A model generated the notes under the pieces. It ran no database searches and was not told the DNA's origin. It saw only the letters and a program-made list of their open reading frames with translations. Positions 58,501 to 64,000 of a stretch of DNA of 64,000 bases are shown here, piece by piece. Within the stretch, counting starts at the first letter, position 1. Every line of letters starts with the position of its first letter. The stretch is taken from positions 227,001 to 291,000 of the forward strand of contig CALZFC010000001.1 in NCBI GenBank assembly GCA_945643635.1. The letters are read 5' to 3'. The DNA is from Allodiplogaster sudhausi (Eukaryota > Nematoda > Chromadorea > Rhabditida > Diplogasteridae). The position numbers were made by a program, and so were the translations under genes.

Positions 58501-60409
58501 TGCTTATATTGACCTGGTCGAGCTCGAGAATGGAGTAGGGATCGTACTCTTCATGCGTGCTTTCGATGGTGGAGACCTTCTGGACGAGAAGGGCGAAGAA
58601 GAGCCACGCGACAGCGAGGCCGACCAGGGCAGCGATCTAGGAACATTCATGTTTAAATACATTCTAGTTTCGGAGCTTTTCAAAAGGACCCAAGAAGCTT
58701 AAATGCCTTCTAGATTCTGTGGATTTCCGAAAGGAGCCAAGAAGTTTAAATGCCTTTTAGTTTCTGCGGATTTTCGAAAGGACCTCAGAAGTTAAAATAC
58801 ATTCTTGTTTCTGCGGATTTTCGAAAGAATATAAGAAGTTTAAATACCTTTAAGTTTCTGCGGATTTTCGAAAGGACTCCAGAAGTTTAAATACATTCTT
58901 GTTTCTGCGGATTTTCGAAAAGATTCCAGAACAAAAATCGAGAAGGATACGGCCTCTTTCGCAATTAAAACAAGCCGAAAATCGTGTGGTTTTAAGTGTC
59001 TTTATATAATTTTTGGAAGGTGGCAAAATTGAGACCTATTTAAACATTGTCTAGGAATCTGTGCTCAAACTCAAGAAAGGGAGGGAGGGAGGGAGGGGGG
59101 GGGGGTGAATCCTTGAAGAAAAAAGGGATAGTTTGATGGGAATTGGTGGTGTTATTACCCATTATGGCTGGGGTTAAGAAAGGGGAGAAACACAAGGAGA
59201 ATTCTATCAGGCTCAACACGGTGTATACTCTTTCCAGCGGTGAACATTCGGAAAGAAGGCGAAAGTTGTTTGATCTTTATCGTATTTAAGTGCTTCAAAC
59301 CATCTTCCCCAGGAGTGCTAGGTTGAACCCCTTGAACATCTCCTTCAGGCAGGGAATAAAAGCCACTGTCGAGGACCGAAAAGATTAGGGTGGGGATGGA
59401 GGTATTGGGTCCGGAAACCAGGGTGGGTTAGCTGTTTTAGTCTAAATGTTCCTCAAAAACATGGTGGGGTAGGGCTTTGGGGAGGCCCGAAATAAGGGTG
59501 GGTCTGCCGAAGCGACAGTACCGTTTTTTACTCTGCCTTCAAGAAATACACGGTTGTACCCAGGGATGTTCAAAACCATGCGCGGGCCCTATATTTGGCC
59601 TGGCCAGGGCTGGGCCGCGGCAAAGTCAAATCAAATTGTGAATATTGGCCCCTGGACTGCTTTTAGTTCATCACTGCTTGTCGTCCTCCTTGTGAATTCA
59701 TCCCATCGAAGAGAAAAGAAGCAAAACCTTCTTGGTCTTGCGCCACGGCTGGGAGGCAGCCTTGCGCTTTCGCTTCTCCACGCAGCCAAAGCACTGGCAG
59801 AGACGTTCATCGACCTTTATGGCCGCTGAAAAGCAGAGAAGTATGGAAGATGACAAACAATGAAACAAACAGTAAGTAAGTAGTTTTAGCGAAATCAAGC
59901 GCTATTCCTATCCGACAAAATGTTAGTAACACTCGTCAGGGTGTGTTCACAGTTGAAAAGTCTTTTAGAAATAGTGAAATAGTATGTGTCCTCAGGGCCA
60001 GTTTTATCACGATGTTTATCGCTGAAGGAAGACGCAGGGAACTAATTCCACAATCGACTTGCTTGGAAAAACCGAGTGGGGTTAGGGGACTTAAGGCCCG
60101 GAGTGCAAGGCGAGGAGTGTAAAAACTCTGAAGTTGTACATCAAATTCTGGGTGGCTCCGAGAAGGTTTACAATCAATCCGTAGAATATTGACGCTGTGT
60201 ATTTTATAAACTATGAGATGACGAGAGCGGAGGAGGAGAAAAGGGGAGGAATCGCCCGTTAATTCCCGAGCGGAGACAAAACGGGTACCATCCGTCCACG
60301 TCGGAAAGAAGAAATAGGTCGCCGGCAGAAGGAGGATAGCGTAGAAGGAGATGAGCACGTAGTAGAACGTGTTGCCAACCTCGTCGTACTGGAACTCGGC
60401 GCGGCCCAT
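50034..60409 (-). CDS. sec63: SEC63, ER translocon J-domain protein
   Basis: Complete in 23 exons. In order: 60409-60289, 59825-59728, 58636-58514, 58205-58095, 57906-57843, 57567-57458, 57171-57063, 56703-56610, 55761-55618, 55117-55007, 54888-54821, 54655-54570, 54200-54110, 53740-53685, 53304-53243, 52843-52732, 52577-52476, 52213-52112, 51678-51559, 51166-51065, 50822-50766, 50420-50316 and 50165-50034. Sum 2280 nt, 759 residues, matching the usual length (about 760). It opens MGRAEFQYDEVGNTF with membrane segments at about 14-36, 74-93 and 188-209. A lumenal J domain (about 103-170) has YHPDRGGD, the HPD triad at 133-135, which stimulates BiP ATPase. The Brl/Sec63 region follows (SLPYSLKARILIHAHLARLP; LVQAQWARKSALLQLPHI), then a long acidic/Lys-rich linker (about 483-627), the FEWWWLMLTR block, and a very acidic tail ending DSEVDD. 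SEC63 works with SEC61 and SEC62 in post-translational import into the ER. The worm name is dnj-29 as I recall. Confidence 0.97.
53815..54109. repeat. Degenerate GGGTAATCGGTGTT-type repeats in SEC63 intron 13
   Basis: Motifs such as gtgggtttaaaatgggtaatcggtgtt and gtgggtctttaataggtaatcggtgttttt, plus a weaker third copy (gtttctattagaaaatcggtatt), occur about every 60-140 bases. Confidence 0.5.
54408..54476. repeat. (TA)n tract in SEC63 intron 12
   Basis: About 65 bases of nearly pure TA dinucleotides. Confidence 0.9.
55290..55612. repeat. GA-rich tract next to SEC63 exon 9 donor
   Basis: About 320 bases of GA repeats with embedded gacagacagtgaga and ggaaggcagtgagagtgag units duplicated two to three times. 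On the gene's strand this is a CT-rich run starting a few bases after the donor. Confidence 0.85.
56122..56295. repeat. Dispersed repeat, copy 1 (SEC63 intron 8)
   Basis: It shares aataaaagccactgt, gaggtattggg, accagggtgg, atggtggggtagggc and caggtgggt-like blocks in order with 59351-59535. Roughly 70% alike by eye. Function unknown; likely an old small transposon or SINE-like element. Confidence 0.7.
56868..57045. repeat. AAGTAACTATNGTAC 16-17-bp tandem repeats
   Basis: About ten imperfect copies of a palindromic-like unit caagttactat(a/t)gta lie in SEC63 intron 7, ending about 20 bases before exon 7 in plus-strand order. Confidence 0.8.
58645..58932. repeat. 47-bp tandem repeat in SEC63 intron 2
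   Basis: About six copies of a unit containing tttctgcggattttcgaaagg and agaagtttaaatac, starting right beside the acceptor of exon 3. Confidence 0.85.
59351..59535. repeat. Dispersed repeat, copy 2 (SEC63 intron 2)
   Basis: Same ordered blocks as the copy at 56122-56295. A shorter related piece with ctccgaggaagcccaaaatcagg occurs near 61905-61930. Confidence 0.7.
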
Positions 60410-61271
60410 CTTGGCTACCTTTGGAAATGAAACCGGTTTTGGTTTTGGAATCATGAAAAAAAACCAAATACGTTAAAACATTGCGAGAATTAAAGTTATT
60501 CCTAATATAAATAACTTAAACACGTATGCCATTTTTGTCGCATTTCATCAGACTACCTAAATTGGGCAATTAAATAAATGGAATAGCAAAGAAACAAGTC
60601 TTTTTTTGGCAAATTAGTTATTAGATAAGAAAACATCAATACAACAACGCGGCGTATTTCCGCAAAGCGAATATCATCTATAAAGACACGGTCAAAATTG
60701 AAGAAGAAGAAGCCATATATAAAACGTAAAGAAGAGAGTCGAAAATGCTCGAAAATCTCCAAAACTGAAACGTCATTTAATTCAAGAAGCAACGAACTAC
60801 AAACATCTTTTTGGTGCTACCATACATTTATAGTGCCATCGTAGTCGAACATAGTGCGATGAACTCACAAACGTAGAAAAGCACTACAATTTTCCTGAAA
60901 TGTCATAAAATTCACTTATTTTGAATCATTCTTTAATAACATTCTTCACTTTAATGATGTTTTATAATAACTGCCTTTTTCTTTTTAAAGAGTTTAATGT
61001 TTTATCAAACAGCAATTTTTTTTTTAAATATTATACACTGTGTCAATAGTGTTTAGTGCAATTTTCGAGGCATGGCGGGAAGCTTTTGAATCTTAGAATA
61101 ATTTAGCGTCATCTACTTATTTCGTTGATTTACTCGCTGTTTTGCGCGTTGCTTATTAATTATATTTTATCTCTATTTACTGTGTGACTGTTACTATGCC
61201 ATTTCATGTTGACAAATACCGATTATAGGTTATTATCGTGGTAGGCGATCGACTTAACGAAGCAGGAGAAG
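60410..61271. promoter_or_regulatory. Divergent spacer between SEC63 and the chromodomain gene
   Basis: 862 bases separate two start codons facing away from each other, so the promoters of both genes should lie here. The sequence is AT-rich with no microsatellite, unlike the rest of the window. I recognise no specific factor sites. Part could be 5' UTR or outron. Confidence 0.5.
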
Positions 61272-63972
61272 ATGGCGAAGGTGGCAAAGGAATACGTGGT
61301 GAAGAAGATCATCGGCAAGAAGATGAAGAAGGGCGCCGTGCATTACCTCGTCAAATGGGAGGGATATCCGGACGAAGAAGACAACACCTGGGAGCCCGAA
61401 TCCAATCTGGTAAGCGAGCGAATTCTGCATTTAACATTCATCATTTGTACTTCAGCAATCAACTTTGTTTGACCATTAAGACTTGGCAAATTTAGACTGT
61501 CTACTTTGTTGTTTCTTGATTATGTCTATTAAAAACATATGCTGAATGGTGATTAATAAGGGTGATTAATATAAGCAGAGGAATTCTTTAGAGCTGCCCT
61601 GACAAAGTGCTCGAGTTCGAAAGCCAGATCAACAAGGACAACAAGAAGAGCACATCGCGCACCGCACGGTTGCCTACTTTACTTTACTTTTTTTTTTAAA
61701 CTATTCCACCATAACATGGACAACTTCTGACAATTAATCTCCTCGACATTTTTTTTTTCATTCTTCGAATTTGGAAAATATAGCAAGGCTCGAAATATCC
61801 TTGTTTTCCATCTGAGCTGAGTCTCGGGTGTTTTTTTTTATTAGGGGCTGTATCTCCATAGAGTTAAAAGAGAGTTTGTATGTCAAAATCTTGGTTGCTT
61901 TGGCTCCGAGGAAGCCCAAAATCAGGGTAAAATAGACTGTATCTTTTTAACCATGACGGCGCTGGAGCTATGATATCAGATCATCGGTAGAGCATATCTT
62001 ATTGAAAAGCAGTTTTTGTTTGTGTTTATTTTTCTCTCTCCTCAGTTTCGTTTTAATTGTCCTATTATAGTGTTGGTCGCCCGGCATCAAAGCGCGCGGC
62101 AGCAGCTGTTCCTTCATCTTCTTCTTCTTCTTCTGCTCCGTCCACGGCAACTCCTCGCAAGCGCGGTCGTCCGTCAAGCAAGGCGACTTCTCCGACCAAG
62201 ACTCCAAAGTGCGCTACTGCCAACACAAAAATGCTCGCGCCACTTAATTTTTTTTGTGTCTGAAATTGTCAAACAGGGTTGAAGAAGCATCACTTTACTT
62301 TCATCAACAACAAATTTGGCTAGACATTGAAGAGTCATTAAAACATGTGCTTATCGCCATGATTTTGTAGCAGAAATTTTGGGTTTTGTTTGCCTAGTCA
62401 ACCAAGTAAGTTTTGACAAGTTGTGGGAAATATCGGGGGAAAAACATTTTTTTGTGTGCTCTTTTTTGTTGTAATAATAATATTATTAACAGAGTTGGCC
62501 GTCCGGCAAAGAAGCGTGACTCGTATTCTCCGTCGCCTTCCCCCTATCCGCCTCCATCTCACAAGCGCGGTCGTCCTCCGAGCTACAACATGACGTCATC
62601 TTCTTCGTCTTCCCGAAGAATGCAAGGTGCGCTTATTGTTGGACCAACCAAAAATGCTCATGAGGATGCAGTGCTAAAGAGGCATCTCATATTACACTCA
62701 TTAAAAAAATATATACCTTGAAGAAACGTTTATCCTCTCAAGAGAGTGTTTATCGATAAGATTTTGGAGCGGAAAATTTTTTTCGTAGGCAACCAGAAGA
62801 ATCTCATATATTCCTTATAGAATAGCAAGCCTTCTTGGTGTGGTTTTTTTCTCTTTTATTTTTATTTTTTTAATCTTATTAAAAAAAGTTGTAATAATCT
62901 TATTACAGTGTCGGTAGCTCGGCATCGAAGAAGCGCAAGGCAGCTTCTTCTCCTTCCCGTTCATCTGCTGCTTCTCCTGCCCAGTCCCTTTCTACACCAC
63001 GCAAGCGAGGACGTCCATCAAAGACCAAGGAGGCTTCTTCTTCGACCAGTGCAAGGTACTGTGCTTCTAAGAAGCATTTTGATAAGTCTTGCGAGCGTTG
63101 TCAATCAATTTTGAAAGAGGACACACTTTCAATCATGAAATAAAAGTCGTAGACTAGCGTAGAGAAGTTTGCGCATTTTTTTTAAGCGGAAATGCCTCCC
63201 ACTTACCATTTTCATGATGAATCGCACCTGAAAGGCAGCAGAGTGAACAGTGTTTTAAAGAATAGCGCATGCTTTTTGTATTCTGAATTCTAAGTTGTCT
63301 TTCCCCCAAGGATCCTCTCAAGCTACTACACAGTCAATCACAACTAGAAACTCGTTTATCGTTCGGGAAAAAGCTATTTAATTAATTTGTTTTCGTTTCA
63401 CGTAAATCAAGCAATCAATCCTTTAAAGGAGCCGAAAAGACCGTCTTGAATTCCTGCGCTCTTTCCAAACAAAAAGAGTCTCTTATCGTTCCAGAAGATA
63501 GCTCATTGATTGACTTATTTGGCGTTCCACGTAGGTAAATGGATGATTCAATCTACTAGAGCACGATTTCGTTGCAGTACTCCTTCTCCCGCGAAGAGGA
63601 ACAGCAGCAACGGTGGTGGTGGCAAGGACAACGAGAACGGCCGCCGTGGCTCGTCCGAGTGAGTTGCACCTGATTGTGATGGAATTTTGTCTTTTGGGTT
63701 TGAATGCTGGGTGAATATCACTTTTTTCCCCAGAGACGCCACCACAAAAGTCAAGAAAAGTGAAATAGAATGCTTTTAAATTTCTTGCTTCTTAAAATGT
63801 ATGCAAACACTTCTTCAGCAATGACTCGATGGTGGTCGCGGAGACGGATGAGTCGGATATTGAGAGAGCTTCCTCCACTTCGTCGACCGTCAGAAATGTT
63901 CGCGGTTCTGATAAGGAAGAATTTGAGCACTGGTCTTTTAAAAAATATACAGAAACAGCACCGTTTTCTTGA
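61272..63972 (+). CDS. Chromodomain protein with repeated AT-hooks
   Basis: Exons: 61272-61409, 61592-61668, 62071-62208 (A), 62493-62626 (B), 62909-63055 (C), 63578-63658 (D), 63819-63972 (F). Residues 5-60 are a chromodomain: EYVVKKIIGKKM, HYLVKWEGYPDEEDNTWEP and then CPDKVLEFE. The aromatic cage is Tyr8, Trp29 and Tyr32, so it should bind methyl-lysine histone H3. Exons A, B and C each encode a VGRPA(S/K)KR-like or GSSASKKRK motif plus an AT-hook core (KRGRP), separated by Ser-rich linkers. These bind the minor groove of AT-rich DNA. Skipping B gives 735 nt, 244 residues, in frame to the stop at 63970. Including B shifts frame. D is Gly/Asn-rich and F is acidic. Exon at 63733-63779 is an alternative ending in frame after D. 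The C-terminus may continue past the window. It resembles HP1/CEC proteins in the chromodomain only; no chromoshadow domain was seen. Confidence 0.85.
62493..62626 (+). CDS. Frame-breaking duplicate AT-hook exon B
   Basis: Good acceptor (attaacag) and donor (caag|gtgcgc). It encodes VGRPAKKRD, then SHKRGRPPSYN. Its length of 134 nt leaves phase 1, while the next exon needs phase 2. It may be skipped, used as a terminal exon (read-through stops after IVGPTKNAHED...) or be a decaying duplicate. Confidence 0.6.
63733..63779 (+). CDS. Possible alternative last exon of the chromodomain gene
   Basis: After acceptor tccccag, in phase with exon D, it encodes EDATTKVKKSEIECF and a stop at 63777. Using it would replace the acidic exon F. 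Confidence 0.4.
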
Positions 63973-64000
63973 AATATGTACCCATAAAACATTGTAGTTA

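Noticed and set aside
60553..60792. 79-residue minus-strand frame in the SEC63/chromodomain spacer
   Set aside because: AT-rich codons, Phe/Ile-rich composition and no splice or domain evidence.
62908..63114. Leu-rich frame over exon C of the chromodomain gene
   Set aside because: It is a shadow frame; the phase-2 frame encodes the AT-hook and continues into the next exons.

Overview
This is a eukaryotic window and almost certainly nematode. The best-recognised gene reads as a MEL-26 type MATH-BTB protein. Genes are split into many short exons with GT-AG introns, coding exons favour C or G at third positions, and the DNA between them is AT-rich and crowded with (CT)n/(GA)n microsatellites and small transposons. 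The genus cannot be fixed from sequence alone. From memory, the C. elegans counterparts mel-26 and dnj-29 (Sec63) both lie on chromosome I, so this may be a chromosome-I-like block.

Layout. 1-11967: no confident gene; dense CT/GA microsatellites, a short palindrome array at 9.1 kb and a GC-rich hAT-like MITE at 11.2-11.7 kb. 11968-17891 (+): the 3' eight exons of a gene of unknown function, whose 5' end was not found. 19448-19962: a 515-bp MITE with an 8-bp target duplication. 20546-27616 (+): complete ten-exon mel-26 orthologue; its eighth intron holds a young, antisense, internally deleted LTR retrotransposon. 29.6-34.0 kb: candidate exons of one or more unassigned genes, plus a TTAA-flanked MITE. 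34330-35371: a minisatellite whose unit is built from perfect heat-shock elements. 35741-36835 (+): a truncated tandem copy of the last three mel-26 exons with an intact reading frame. 38379-48691 (+): a ten-exon gene for a Pro/Gly-rich, probably membrane-anchored or secreted protein ending in a glutaredoxin domain. Its 5.3-kb fifth intron contains a complete-looking 3.1-kb Mutator-like (MULE) element whose right end lies 19 bp before the splice acceptor. 50034-60409 (-): complete 23-exon SEC63 (759 aa). 61272-63972 (+): a chromodomain/AT-hook gene with a threefold repeated AT-hook exon; the middle copy breaks the frame.

SEC63 and the chromodomain gene are divergent over an 863-bp spacer. SEC63 and the glutaredoxin gene converge over about 1.3 kb. 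I see no operon-like functional cluster. The recurring theme is remodelling of introns by microsatellites and transposons, with GA runs at splice donors, CT runs at acceptors, and several element insertions inside genes. Exon models for mel-26, SEC63, the glutaredoxin gene and the chromodomain gene were built by hand from splice signals and phase. Each sums to a multiple of three, which supports them.
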